DNA from: Cryptomeria japonica
Lineage: Eukaryota; Streptophyta; Pinopsida; Cupressales; Cupressaceae
Assembly: GCF_030272615.1 (NCBI RefSeq)
Contig: NC_081414.1
Coordinates: 47,048,501 to 47,112,500 of the forward strand
Length of the DNA stretch: 64,000 bases
Direction: 5' to 3'
The position numbers and the translations under genes are program-made. The notes under the pieces were generated by a model. That model had not been told where the DNA came from and did not search any database. It saw only the letters and a program-made list of their open reading frames with translations. Positions 20,919-32,139 of the stretch are shown in pieces; the first letter of the stretch is position 1, and every line of letters starts with the position of its first letter.

Positions 20919-23900
20919 ATGTTTATCATGGCTTCTACATCACATGCTAGTTCTAGTGCACCTGTTGATTTTGTAGACTTCATTCAACGGAAGGCAAAAT
21001 ACAATGCCCTATCTCAAATACCCACTGGTGTTATAATGGAGGAAGGAATTTCCGATTACATTGACTATAAGATTGAAGATCTAGGATCTCTGATGATCCA
21101 TTCTCAGTTGAGTTTATTTTGTGAGAAGGACAAAAAGATTAAACTAGAATTCAACATTCTGGAAAAGAAGAAATTTCATAATGCTGTCTATTTCCTTGAA
21201 GAATTTTCAGATGATCACATCTGCATTATTTTGAGTAGAGTACACAGTGATAAAATTTACTTAGAGTGAATGCATGATATTACACCGGAAGCAATTCATG
21301 CCATCATTAGTTTCTACAACATCGGTGAAGTGCCAGCCCTAAGGAAGATTAGCAAGATAGAAATGACTAAGCTCACTGGTTCAGTGAGCGATTCATGGGG
21401 AATGACTGTCAACTCCATCAAGGATGATCTGGTCAAATATGCATGTATAGTGATAGGATACTAGACATTCCATGCCAGCAACATCAACTCTATCTTTGCT
21501 ATAGTGGTAAATGTCACCTACAAGATGATCAAGGAAGATGCATCATTTGATCTGTGCACTTGTATGCAAAGACAACTTCTATTGAACCTCAAGTCGATCA
21601 AGCAGGACAATGCCTTGAGATTTAAGTTTGGACAACTATTGGTTGGGTTTTTCTTCTACTTCCAAGGCTATTTTACAGGAGTAGGTGATATTCAGTGGTC
21701 TGCTGACCAACTGGTGACAAAGCAGATCAAGGAAAGCCTACAAGCAGTAGGAACCGGTTATCCAGAAGTGCTGAACAAATACTTTGATGAGTTTAGATGC
21801 AAAATGAACCAAAGGGTGAGAATATCAGGTGATATTGTCAAGAAATATGAAGATGACATCTGCTTCACCATCGGAGTTGATGAGTGCATAATGGAGGTGG
21901 TTGAACCTAGACAGGAAGAAGTGGAATCGATGGGATATGAGGTAATTTATGACATGCTAGATGGGTATGCCTCTACCCTAATCGCCTTGCCCCTTGATCA
22001 AAAGACAAAGAGAACTGAAACCTATTTGGAAAGGGTTACACTAGTTGAAGAACCCTCAGTAAAGAAGGGAAAGGTAGTGCCTTCATCATCGGCACCGGTT
22101 ACCATAGCAAGTCCCAAAGTGACCAAGCGGTCACTAGCAAAGAAGAAACCAGAAGCGGCACCTGCCAAAGTCTTTGAGAGGAAGCAGAAGACAAAAAGAA
22201 ATACACCAGAATTAGAGGACACTGTCTCTGAAGAACAACCTAATAAGACTAGGAAAATGAGGAAAAAGACAAAAAATGAACCAGCAGCATCAGCATCGGT
22301 ATATATTGATATTTCCTCTTACAAACCTTTGACACATTGTCAAAGAATAATTAAGAATGTTAGAAGAAAAGTGCTTGGAGATTTGAAAGAGTTCTTTGAT
22401 GATTTTAATGATGATGAAAAGGAAGAAGTTGAACAAGAAGTCATTAATTATTTATGTATTAATGATTGGTGGCCTTCAGATATTAAGTCTGAGACACCTG
22501 ATTCTTTATATAATTCTTTAGATAACAAATGGCACATTGCCATAGAGAAAGAATAGGAAATAAGAGAGGAAGTATTCGCACAATACTTCACTGAAGTGCC
22601 TAAAATAGAACTGTATGAAGTGGTGGAGAGATATAAGGGCCTCTTCTTCATGAGAAGAAGAAGACTCATGTTGTTGGAAGGAAAAGTTTCAGAAGTGGTC
22701 AAAGATACCCACTCCCTTGCTCAGTCAGCTTTAAGATTGCATCAAGTGACTGAAGCCAACAAAAAGGTTGAGAAAGAACTATAAATCACTCAACTAGATG
22801 AAGTATATGATAGTGAAGGAGAACCGGTCACTACTCAATTGGACCCAATTGATGTTGATGCCTTGAATGGTGAAAATGTTACTCTGGATGCACCAACAGA
22901 AATAGAAGGTCAAGAGAAATAGGAGGAAGGCAAGAGAAAATAGGCAGAGAAAGAGAAGAAGAAACAGGAGGAAGAAAATAGAAAATGGGCAGAAATGGAA
23001 AAGAAGCAAAAAGAAGAAGAAGAAGAAGAGAAGAAGAAGAAGCAAGTGGAATAGGAAAAGGAGAAGAAAAAGGAAGAAGAGAAGAAAAAAGCGAAAGAGG
23101 AGAGAAAAGAGGAAGAAAAGAGAAAAGAAGAGGAGAATAAGAAACAAGAAGAAGAGAAGAAGAAGAAGGAAGAAGAACAGGAAAAGGAGAAGAAAAAGGA
23201 AGAGAAGAAAAAGGAAGAGGAGAAGAGAAAGGAGCAAGAGAAGAAGAAGCAGGAAGAGGAGAAGAAGAAGAAGGATGAAGATGAAGAGAAGCGGAAAGAA
23301 GAGGAGAAAAAGAAGGCAGAAGAGGACAAGAAAAGAGCAAAAGAGAAAGAGGGAGTGGCACAAAGCACTCAGATGGAGACCCCAAAGGCAACCGGTAGTC
23401 AAGCCAAACCGGCTGACATTACCAATTCCATTGACCTCTAGTCTGCAAACAAATCAGAGTTATTGCAGAGCATTAAGGTTGCCCAAGAACACCTAGAAGT
23501 AATAAGGAGGAAGAAAGAGAAAAATGTGATCCAAGCTGCGGTGGACACTCTTATCGGTTTGATACCCGGTACCAACCTCCCCAGTACTGATTCCTCTCTT
23601 GCATAATTAAAGATCCTATGCACAGTTGTAGAAGACTAGGTGCAAAGCCTGGAAGAGGTTGCAGAAGCAAATGCCAAGAAGGAGCATCAAAAGACTGGAC
23701 ACTTCCTTGGTGAAAAAGTTAACAGAGCTTTGGTCTGATCTATAGAAGGCACAAAAGGACATTAGAGATGCAATGGATGAGGGCAAATTATTGCTAAGTA
23801 AGATATGTCAACCTCATCTATTCTGTGATGATGTGCTTGCTCAGAAAGCTAAACTGCAATCTGATATGCAGTCATTTATAAGAACCTTCAAGACGCCATA

Positions 23901-24237
23901 TGATTCCTTCTACACATATGGTCAAACCACTCACCGGTTTCAACTCCAGTCTGGAAGAATAGAGGCAGAGATAAGAAATCAAACATGTAATTTGCAGGAA
24001 CTTCAACTGGTCCTACTGCCAAGACTACAAATTCTTTAGAAATGCTATCTAAATATGGATGCCCTAATAGTCACTCAAGAGATGAGTACCTTGGATGCCA
24101 TGGAAGAGCAGGTCTATTAGATGCAAACAGAGAATGAGGTTGCTACCTCATTGCTTGAATCATGGTCTTTATCCATGAAGACATTTATGCAGGACTTTAA
24201 ATCATTTTTTGACAAGTTTCACTCTTTATTGTCATAA
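20919..24237 (+). pseudogene. ORF2 of element B: about 1,100-codon protein of unknown function
   Basis: One frame from ATG 20919 (or 20928) is kept to about 23690, then continues after a single-base insertion (near 23695-23702) to TAA 24235-24237. Stops at 21267, 21462, 22554 and 22782 and several in the GA-rich tract break it. Domain order: an N-terminal domain with ILSRVHSDKIYLE and FGQLLVGFFFYFQGYF, ending in KKYEDDICF and VVEP (20928-21960); a basic linker with SPKVTKRSLAKKKP (about 22020-22300); a block with SLYNSLDNKW (22503-22532); GLFFMRRRRLMLLEG (22638-22682); a Lys/Glu-rich tract; and a C-terminal helical domain. D and E carry the same order at similar length. No known family was recognised. 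The N-terminal part loosely recalls the layout of plant-transposon protein domains, a weak guess. Confidence 0.8.
22910..23370 (+). repeat. GA-rich tract encoding a Lys/Glu-rich segment of about 150 residues in ORF2
   Basis: Nearly uninterrupted purines; the ORF2 frame reads KKEEEKKK-type repeats with three TAG codons near its start and middle. Long charged runs of this sort can form a single stable alpha helix. The Leu/Ser/Phe-rich open frames on the opposite strand (up to 202 codons) are shadows. Confidence 0.85.
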
Positions 24238-24303
24238 ACTCTTTAAATCAGTTTTTAATGCTAATGGAACAGGGGTTATTCAGCTGTACTTTGTCATTGT
24301 TGG

Positions 24304-24458
24304 CAAAGGGGGAGTATTATTTTGAATTTCAATGGGGGAGTAGTATTCTGTATTTAAATTTTGATGCATGGTATGTATACTTTCATGTTTATCTTTGTAA
24401 GGAAGTAGTATACATTGTATTTTCTGCAAAAGGGATAGTGTATATGCTTAGGGGGAGT
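24304..24458 (+). promoter_or_regulatory. Three PPT-like purine tracts downstream of ORF2 in element B
   Basis: AAAGGGGGAGTAT (about 24305-24317), AATGGGGGAGTAG (24331-24343) and TTAGGGGGAGTAA (24448-24460). They precede the true PPT at 25937 and correspond in position to those in element A. Confidence 0.6.
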
Positions 24459-24527
24459 AATTTTGATTATGTCATAATTTTGTTGTAAAACACTTAGATG
24501 TCAAAAAAAATTTCCTAAGTGTTGCCT

Positions 24528-25922
24528 ATAGATAGGAATCTGGAAATCATCAAAGCAATATAAACATTAGCCTAGCTCAATCACGAAAACTAAATTGCAA
24601 TGATAAATCCTAATTACATTCAATAGAGACATGAAAGCAAAACATTCAATATGAAATCTAAGCAAACCAAATGCAGATGTGAATGTCTCCTCTAGAAATA
24701 TCCATTGTCCTTCTTTCTCCTTCAAATGCTTTGTTTTGTGGATCTCACCTACAAGTGCATAAACCTAATATGAAAGCAAGATTGACGAGATGACAGCATA
24801 AGGGTACTAGAAGCGTGATTGATTCGACCAAGGGCCTTGATTGAAGAAATTCATCCAATTTATAGATAAATTGGAGAAATGACAAGATTAGCATGAAGAG
24901 ATTTGAAAGGAAATTTCAAATCAAGAATGACAATTATGATAAATTATGACAAATTGGCACTTTCTATGCAAGATTGATTGATTGACAAATTATGACAAAT
25001 TACTATGTCAAAATTGATTGATTGTCAATTATGACAAATTATGACAAATTGCTATGTCATTCCCATGAAATTAGGAGAAATATAGGAGAAAATTGAAATT
25101 AGATGAATTAGAAATTAGGAAATTAAAAATGAGGAAATTAGGAATTAAGTGAAATAATTAACAATTTTTCATTTATTAATTAATTCACAAATAGGGAGGA
25201 ATTAGTTAGCCAATTAAATAAACATTTAATTGTGACAAGAAGACTTAGGAACTATTTAACCTAGAGGGGGAAATGACAAACAAGGTTAAATGACTAAATC
25301 ATGAAACCCTAGAAGATGAATTAGAAATGCAAGGATGACAATTAGGTCTTGACAAAAGATAATTGATGTCGATTCGATCATGATTCTGATTAACAAAGGA
25401 CCAATACTGATAAATGATTTGATTGATAAATGTGCCAATTGATGAGGAACAATGACTAATTGATCCAAATTGACATGATTGAGAAGGACGACGATCGATG
25501 ACAAATTGATCGTGAGACGACAAGATTGAAAATAACAATGATCGATGACAAATCGATTGCAAATCGACAAGATTGAAAATAACAATGATCGATGACAAAT
25601 CGATTGCAAAATGACAAGATTGATAAGAGGAAAAAACCCTAATTAGGATTGATGATGTCCAAAATGATAACAAATGAGCATGCACATTGATGCAACAGGA
25701 TAAGATTGACCAAAATCATGATTGAAGATTGTTGTCGACAAGACCAAATTTGAGAGCGAGATAAATGAAGAATGCAGAAGAAGGACTTGATGCTCGCAAA
25801 TGATAAAAACCAAGTGCGTGACATAGAAGAAATGTTAATGCAATGCAAGAACCCTAAAATAAGGCAATGCGCAAATGTTAAAGTATGACTCCGCAAGCGT
25901 TGACCATTTTTAGATGTCTACA
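24528..25922 (-). mobile_element. Nested Ty3/gypsy solo LTR inside element B
   Basis: The insert is flanked by TTGCC at 24523-24527 and 25923-25927, and element A shows the same site without it. On the minus strand it begins TGTAGACATC, like the LTR of element C (TGTAGACACC), and ends ...CTATCTATA, so the last dinucleotide is TA rather than CA. It is 1,395 bp and contains internal repeats with a 47-bp period (about 25480-25630, core GATCGATGACAAATCGATTG) and ACAAATTATGACAAATT repeats (about 24940-25060). No coding capacity was seen. Confidence 0.8.
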
Positions 25923-25936
25923 TTGCCATCAATGCC

Positions 25937-25948
25937 AAAGGGGGAGAT
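25937..25948 (+). promoter_or_regulatory. Polypurine tract of element B
   Basis: AAAGGGGGAGAT directly before the 3' LTR, identical to that of element A. Confidence 0.9.
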
Positions 25949-27116
25949 TGTTGGCATTTTGATGATTATGTTGTGATTGTCATTAATGGACACACACTTG
26001 CTATGAGATCACTTTGTGAATGTATGAATTATTCTCAACCGGTAATTGTTCCAAACCAGTATCATGTTGTAGTCTTTAGACTATTGATGTTATGTAGAAA
26101 GTGTTTACCGATCTCAAACGACATAGAGAGATCAAGCGGTTCGAGGATCTCAAGTGGAACGGAGCAAAGGAACTAGAAGTGATAGTTATCATTTTCTCAG
26201 TCTTCATTTTTGTCAACTGGTAATCTGTTAAACTAGTATTACTCCAAGTTATCAACTGGTAACCGAAAAAGTTGTATAAACTGGTAATACTCTGTGATGA
26301 GTTACCATCTATCGACACTTTGACGGTGATTTTGTGTCATGTTACCAAATGTGTCTAGATACAATGAACCTAGGAACTTGCAATGTAATCCTATTGGACC
26401 GACATGAAATCATATTCCTTGTAAGGACATCATGTCTAGGGTTTTGTATGTGTATGTATGAGTGTAGCTGTTAGGTTTTGGTGGTCGTCAAAGCTCTTGT
26501 ATGTGCGATCTTAACTAAGAAGATCAAGTTTGTGTACTGAAATAGAGTGTGGATTTACTAAAGACTGAAGTAATGTTGAAGAGCATTAGCTATGAGCTAC
26601 AATGGATCTAATCAAGCAGACTGTGCCATTTTCTAGATCATTCACTTGTTGATTACTCACATCTTTGACAAGTCAGAAACCCTTAACCGGGTAGGCCCAG
26701 AAAAGCCTTTATAAATCCTCTAACAAGGTGGTTCACATCTATGGGTCTGAAATCCTCTCATAAGGTAGTCTTTAATTAGACTTATCTCCTAATAGAGATT
26801 GAGACTCCTAACAGGATTTGTTCTAGTAAAGAACATTGTATGACCTTAACCGGTCTGGTTACTATTCTGCAGATAGTTACTTGGGAGTTTCATCTCACCA
26901 TGGTTTTTCCCATTTGGGTTTCCACGTCAAAATCTCTTGTGTTATGGTTATTTTGCTTCTATGGGTGAATGCCTTATTTGTTATTTGGTTTGCACGTGTG
27001 TTAACCAGTTTGTTTGTTAAACTATTTTACCGGTTTACTGCTAGGCTGTTAAAGTGTTTAAGTATAGTATTTTTTGGAATACTAATTCACTGCCCCCCCC
27101 TTCTTAGTATTCATCA
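25949..27116 (+). repeat. 3' LTR of element B
   Basis: TGTTGGCATT to TTCATCA, 1,168 bp, followed by the CAATC target duplication. Compared with the 5' LTR it has an approximately 22-bp deletion in the first 200 bp and scattered substitutions, mainly transitions. Confidence 0.95.
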
Positions 27117-27121
27117 CAATC

Positions 27122-29215
27122 AATCTTGAAGAGTAGTAGGTATAGTAATAGTAAATGACATACAAGGTTTGGTTTGCAGTCCATAGGTTAAAAGGGCATC
27201 TGATAAGAAAAACTTAGACCTATGACAGAGAATGCAGCCATGAGGTAGTATGAGACAATCCTTGGCATTACTCAAAAAAAATCAAGTAACAAATAAGTTA
27301 AAGAGAAGAAAACAAAAGTGTAGAGAAAACATAATATTGACAGTCCTTTGTCGATATCAACATTAATAGATCAAATCTATTTATTATCAAAAGATCCTAA
27401 TAGACCATTCATAGAGCATAATGATGAGTCTAAGTCTCAGATGCACAAAAGATACAAGGTCATGATAACACTCTATGGGCCTAGATGAGCTTCAAGTTCA
27501 TACACAAATAGTAAATACTGAGGATGCAACACTTTAGTCCTTGTATAAAAATAAAGGCAGTGGTCAAAAGTTACAAAGCCCACCCATAGTCAATAACCTT
27601 CTTGATAGATCCTAGAGTAGTCCTTGTGAATATTTGATAGTGTGATGCTTATATTAAGAGATGACATATTCAATAAAAAGGGGCATTTAGTTGCATTGTG
27701 CATGATAGAGGTGGATGAAGACCAAGTGCAATTCATCAATTTTTTTCAAAAGTGCATTAAGGTTTGATAGAACAAAAGCACATGGATGGGTCATTTTTCA
27801 CAAAGAAACCTACTGAGAAGTAAGAGAGATAATGAAACCATAAGAGCAACATGGATAGTTGGCTAGTCCTAAGTATGAGCATTCAAAATTATCTCATATA
27901 GCATAGTCATCACAACCATATCTCATCAAAAGAACACCATTTTCAATAAGGGCAATAAGAAATGAGCCTCCATCTAATGAGAGATGCAGTGAATGCAGAG
28001 GACAACATCTTTGATGTAGAGAAGAAGGATTGTTATGAATGATAATAAGTCATAAAGGGAATTGATTTATTGTCAATATAGTCTTTCAAAAATTATAGTA
28101 CAATAATTTCAAGCACCCTATTGCAGCTTAAGATAGTCCAAGGAGGCCACATAGGAGATCAAACCCTTGTACTAGTCACAGTGAAAATTAAGAGTGCAAC
28201 TTTAAGGACAAAAGCATAACAGTGATATTAAACCAATAATGATCTCAAAGATAGGGCAGAGATCAATGTCATGAAGAGGGTTACGATAGTTATCAAAAAG
28301 GGTCCAAAGAAATATCAAAGAGTAGCACTTCATTCTAGAACACTATCATAACAATGGGTTAGCAACATACATGAAGATCAATGTCAAGGTTTTAAAATAT
28401 TTACCCAAAGGGCAATACCAGGTTCAAGCAAGGACAGTAATGCTTGAAATAATATGCAAAATTTGTCATATTATATTTCCTAGTGGCCTAGTGATGCAAT
28501 TTAATTTTGTTGATGAAAAAGTCATATGCTGATAGAGGTAAATGCTTCCCAAATTGTCAACTAGAGTACAAATGTTAGGAATTGGGAAAGAAGATGTTGA
28601 TAGAGGTAAATGCTTCCCAAATTGTCAACTAGAGTACAAATGTCAATAATTGGGAAAGAAGATCCATAGTAATTAAATTGAACAAGAAATGTTATCTTCA
28701 TAAAGTTGAACAATGACTGCAACATATATAAACAATCTTTAAAAATCTCTATGTTTTCATGGTTTTTCAATCTTTTCAAGTCTTTCCCAAGCCTAAGTGT
28801 AAAGTCCAAGTCCAAATCAAAATCAACTTGCCAATTCCAAGTCTTGTAACTATGATTTGAAGTCCTAATATGAAAGACAAGTGCCAAGGGACAAGACACA
28901 AGCCTTTGGAAGTAATAATGTTTTTTTTCCTCTTTGCTTTTCACGTAGTAATCTTCTTTATTGTTTATTAAAAAAAATCCATTCTTACTATTTTATATAG
29001 CACCTCTTTTTTCTTCATTATAAATTACTACCATTCTCTCAATCCAACACATTTTTTTTAATTTTGAAGTTGTTAACAAAATTTAGGTTCTCTCTCATTG
29101 TTGCTACAAGGCAGCCATGCAAGGGCGCACATACACACACACACTCTCTCTCTATTTGAACAATTTCAAGTTTACATCAACCATCATATTTGAATTCATA
29201 GAATCAAAATCATAC
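27122..29215. other. Unassigned old flanking DNA, right of element B
   Basis: Continuation of the 16097-17965 sequence. AT-rich, with no recognised gene. It contains a 68-bp tandem duplication at 28531-28666 and (AC)n/(CT)n microsatellites near 29130-29152. Confidence 0.5.
28531..28666 (+). repeat. 68-bp tandem duplication
   Basis: Two adjacent copies starting GATAGAGGTAAATGCTTCCC at 28531 and 28599 differ at only a few positions, so the duplication is comparatively recent. Confidence 0.85.
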
Positions 29216-29321
29216 CTGGTATAGATGTGAGTTGACCTCAGCACACGTTTGATGCAATGTTTCTAATGGAGCACCGTTGAGCTCAAATTTCCCCTGGCTC
29301 TAGTGATATACTTTGTTTATC
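29216..29321 (-). pseudogene. Glutamate-cysteine ligase exon (chloroplast GSH1 family), isolated
   Basis: The minus-strand segment runs from an acceptor TTATCAG to a donor CAG/GTATGA. It encodes KQSISLEPG and, after a small deletion that shifts the frame, GAPLETLHQTCAEVNSHLYQ. This is the strongly conserved substrate-binding region of plant glutamate-cysteine ligase, the first enzyme of glutathione synthesis, in which a Cys and surrounding residues of this block are near-invariant. The segment is 106 nt where an intact exon would keep the frame. Neither neighbouring exon was found within the adjacent sequence, so this is a gene fragment or remnant, not a working gene. Confidence 0.8.
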
Positions 29322-29990
29322 CTGATAAATCCAATCAGCAAAAGTAATCATTAGACTACCTCATACAATGATATGGACCAAGAAAAAAACTGATAATAAT
29401 AATATGTCTCCAAGAAATCTAATGCAACCTTAGGCTTGTGAAAAAAACAAGAGTAGAGTACATAAGAAAATATGTAATATAGTCAAAGACAAAATAAAGC
29501 GCTTGAGTATTATTGTAAAGATTACTGTCTGCTAAATTCGTATTCATGGAAAAAGGTGAAAAAAAAGGTAATGGAGCATCGTTGATCTTAATCAAACAAA
29601 GAGAGAGTGAGTATTTATGTCACATTTAAATCAACCACCAAATAGAGCACCAAAAATTTAAGATGCCAATAGAGTTACCAAACTCCACTTTTTTACTCAT
29701 GAAAAAAAGATAAATTAGATAAATTTTCCTTCATATTTCCAAAATCAATTCTTCAAAGATTAACATGGGAAAAGAGTCTCCATTGTTGCATGTTTGAGAC
29801 CACTAATCAAGGAAGTGTTGGAAGCTATTCATTATCACAAAGTTAATTTTAAGTTTGTCTACCTATCTATTTCAAGAATTCTTTATTATTTAGATTTTTT
29901 TAACTAAATTATCACACAAGATTTATAAATAAAACTAATTTTTCACAATAGAAAGCCACTATTTAGAAAAAGAAAGAAAAAATAATTATA
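29322..29990. other. Unassigned AT-rich interval
   Basis: It could be intron of the glutamate-cysteine ligase remnant on the minus strand, but no further exon of that gene is recognisable. Confidence 0.4.
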
Positions 29991-30199
29991 ATAAACAACA
30001 TTTATAAATCTCTTTTTGTAAAGAATATATTCTAATCCAATTCTTTCAAGTTTCAATATGTAACATATTCTTCATATATCTTATGTTCATTCCCAAAAAA
30101 ATGAACATGAACACACAACATACCAGCTAGCTTAATCATCTTAAACTTCATGAAAATAGAAGAGTTTTACCATGATATAAATTAGGGTAAATTCTTAAA
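29991..30199 (+). repeat. 209-bp direct duplication flanking element C, left copy
   Basis: This copy and 41637-41845 are both 209 bp and differ at about four positions (for example TTTCAAG/TTTGAAG, ACCAGC/ACTAGC). They lie immediately outside the two ends of element C, where a 5-bp target duplication would be expected. Confidence 0.9.
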
Positions 30200-30873
30200 T
30201 AAATATTTTATTTATTTAATTATCTAAGCTTAATTCTTCTATTAATTAAATAAATCTTTATTTATTTAAATTATCCTTTTCCTAAATTAAATAAATATCT
30301 TATTTATTTAATTGATCTCACTCCTTCTATTAATTAAATAAATCTTTATTTAATTAATTAATTCATTAGCCTTTTATACCCATGACACATGTCATTCATC
30401 TCTTAATTCATACACTTCCTACCCCTTTCATTATTTTATTATTTCTTTTACCTACCCTCTAATCATAGCCGACCTCCTTTTACACCTCTCAATCTTATCT
30501 CTCCATTTCATATAGTGTCTTCTATATAAGGAGATGCTTCCTTCATTATCAAACCCCCCGTTGACTACTTGACTACACTACACTTTTGAACATAGGTGAT
30601 CTTCCTTGCAACCGCATTCCGTTCTTTGTTGAGCTCTTGTGCACATAAAATCTAAGAGCAAATATATCAAGCAAGATCAATGGAGATAGGAAGAATGGAG
30701 ATCCAAACCCTATTGGACATGTGATGGTATAATCTTTGTGATTTCATTTGATTTGCATTGTCTTAGGTAATCTTCATATGTTATGGTGGATTTTTGTTGT
30801 TGTTAGGCTAGGGTTTTGTGGTTGAATCTATTTAGTCTTTCAACATTGTTGTTATCTATTTTCACCATATACA
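30200..30873 (+). repeat. 5' LTR of element C, 5'-truncated
   Basis: It aligns with the 3' LTR from TATTTTATTTATT (30204) onward but lacks the terminal TGTAGACACCCAAAATTGTC segment (about 22 bp). It also lacks about 62 bp that the 3' LTR has near 40970-41035. It ends at ATACA 30873. A TATA box TATATAAG lies at 30523-30530. Confidence 0.85.
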
Positions 30874-30876
30874 TTT

Positions 30877-30894
30877 TGGCACGCCCCGTGGGAC
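30877..30894 (+). promoter_or_regulatory. Primer binding site of element C
   Basis: TGGCACGCCCCGTGGGAC, three bases after the LTR; it corresponds in position and form to TGGCGCCCACCGTGGGGC of G1. The tRNA was not assigned. Confidence 0.65.
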
Positions 30895-31023
30895 ATGGAT
30901 TTTTGTTAGATCTGTGTTTTTTTTTGTAGATTTTTCTAACCCTATATTGTTGTTTTGTAAAACAATTTGGAGAATAATCTTGTGCAACTAGGGTTTTGGA
31001 CACAAAATCAAGATCTTGAAGAG

Positions 31024-31855
31024 ATTCGATCATATCTCACAAACGGCTAGGAAATTTTGCACCAAATTGTTTTTGCAAGTTGAAGAAAGTATCAGGAGCT
31101 CTCAATCTAAAATTCAGAATTTTTGGAGCACATTTTCATTTTCTATGAATTTTTTATGATTTTTCATCAAAAAATAATTTTGAGAGAAAATGATAGAATT
31201 TTTTGGATTTTATTACATTTTTGGAAATCTTCCATAATTATACATAGGATCTGTTTTTTGTGATTTTAATTTTGATGCAAAATATTTCCTAAAAATTGGA
31301 TCTTTAAAACTTAGGGTTTTTCCTTATTTTGATCAGATCTCATAAACGGCTTTGAATTTTGACATCAAATTTTTTGTGCAGGTCATGAAAAGTATTAGAA
31401 GGATTCAATAAAACTTTCAGATTTTTTGGATCATTTTGTAAATTTATATGAATTTTTTATGAGTTTTCATAAAAAAATAATTTTGAGAGAAAATTAGCTT
31501 TTTTTTAAAATTTTCTTACATTTTTGGAAATATCGCAGAATGATACATAGGATATGTTCTTTGTGATTTTAAATTTGATGCAAAATTATTCCTCAAAAAT
31601 TAGATCTTTGAAAATTAGGGTTTTGCATTATTTTACTCATATCTCACAAACTACTTGGATTTGTTGCAGAATTTTTTTTTGAAGGTTTGGAAGACTATCA
31701 AGACTCTCCAATAAAAATTTCAGATTTTTTGGATCGATTTTGCATTTTATATGATTTTTTTATGATTTTTCATAAAAAATTAATTTTTGGAGCAAATTAG
31801 CAAATTTTTTGGATTTTCTTACATTTCTGGAAATCTTTTGAAATTTTATAGGTGG
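31024..31855 (+). repeat. Tandem repeat of about 304 bp in the leader of element C
   Basis: Three imperfect copies, with CATATCTCAC-type starts at 31031, 31334 and 31638, the last one shorter. Each contains a GGATTTTCTTACATTT-like stretch and A/T-rich sequence. No coding potential. Confidence 0.8.
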
Positions 31856-32139
31856 TCTTTTTTTATGATGAATCAGATCTTTGAATTGGTCAACAAAATG
31901 CATTGTTGAAGGCCCCTATTTCACAAAGTCTTTTGGATCTAAAATTTACCTAACTTGTGTGCTTGCAGGAAGGGGTGATCATTTGAAACAATCCAAACTA
32001 CTAATAAATCTTTGTTATAGGTCATTGGCAAGCATTTTTGGATTTTTATTGTGTGCCTTGTTTTCATAGACTAGCAAACACTTCAATTGGTGCACTAAAA
32101 TTGAATCATTGTCTTTTGTGTTTTGAGCAATAGGCTCTT

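Larger units (their letters stand above)
17966..27116 (+). mobile_element. Element B: complete non-autonomous LTR retrotransposon (ORF1 + ORF2, no pol)
   Basis: It has two LTRs, an initiator-Met primer site, ORF1 (coiled coil plus zinc knuckles), ORF2 of unknown function, several purine tracts and a PPT, flanked by a 5-bp CAATC duplication. A gypsy solo LTR of 1,395 bp is nested at 24528-25922. Apart from that insert the internal region is about 5.4 kb, and nothing resembling protease, integrase, reverse transcriptase or RNase H is present in any frame I read. By eye the first 165 bp of the two LTRs differ by about 4% plus one indel, so this is not a recent insertion. The ends are copia-like. 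Confidence 0.9.

Noticed and set aside
22794-23402. Long Leu/Phe/Ser-rich open frames on the minus strand (up to 202 codons)
   Set aside because: They are the complement of the purine-only Lys/Glu tract of ORF2; composition alone keeps them open. The same applies to 840-1283 on the minus strand.
17966-27116. Hidden pol gene in element B (or in D)
   Set aside because: I looked for the reverse transcriptase Y-x-D-D box context, integrase HHCC and DDE spacing, and the protease D-[ST]-G in all frames of the internal regions; none was found. The K-Y-E-D-D-I-C-F block is not a reverse transcriptase motif because the surrounding residues do not fit.
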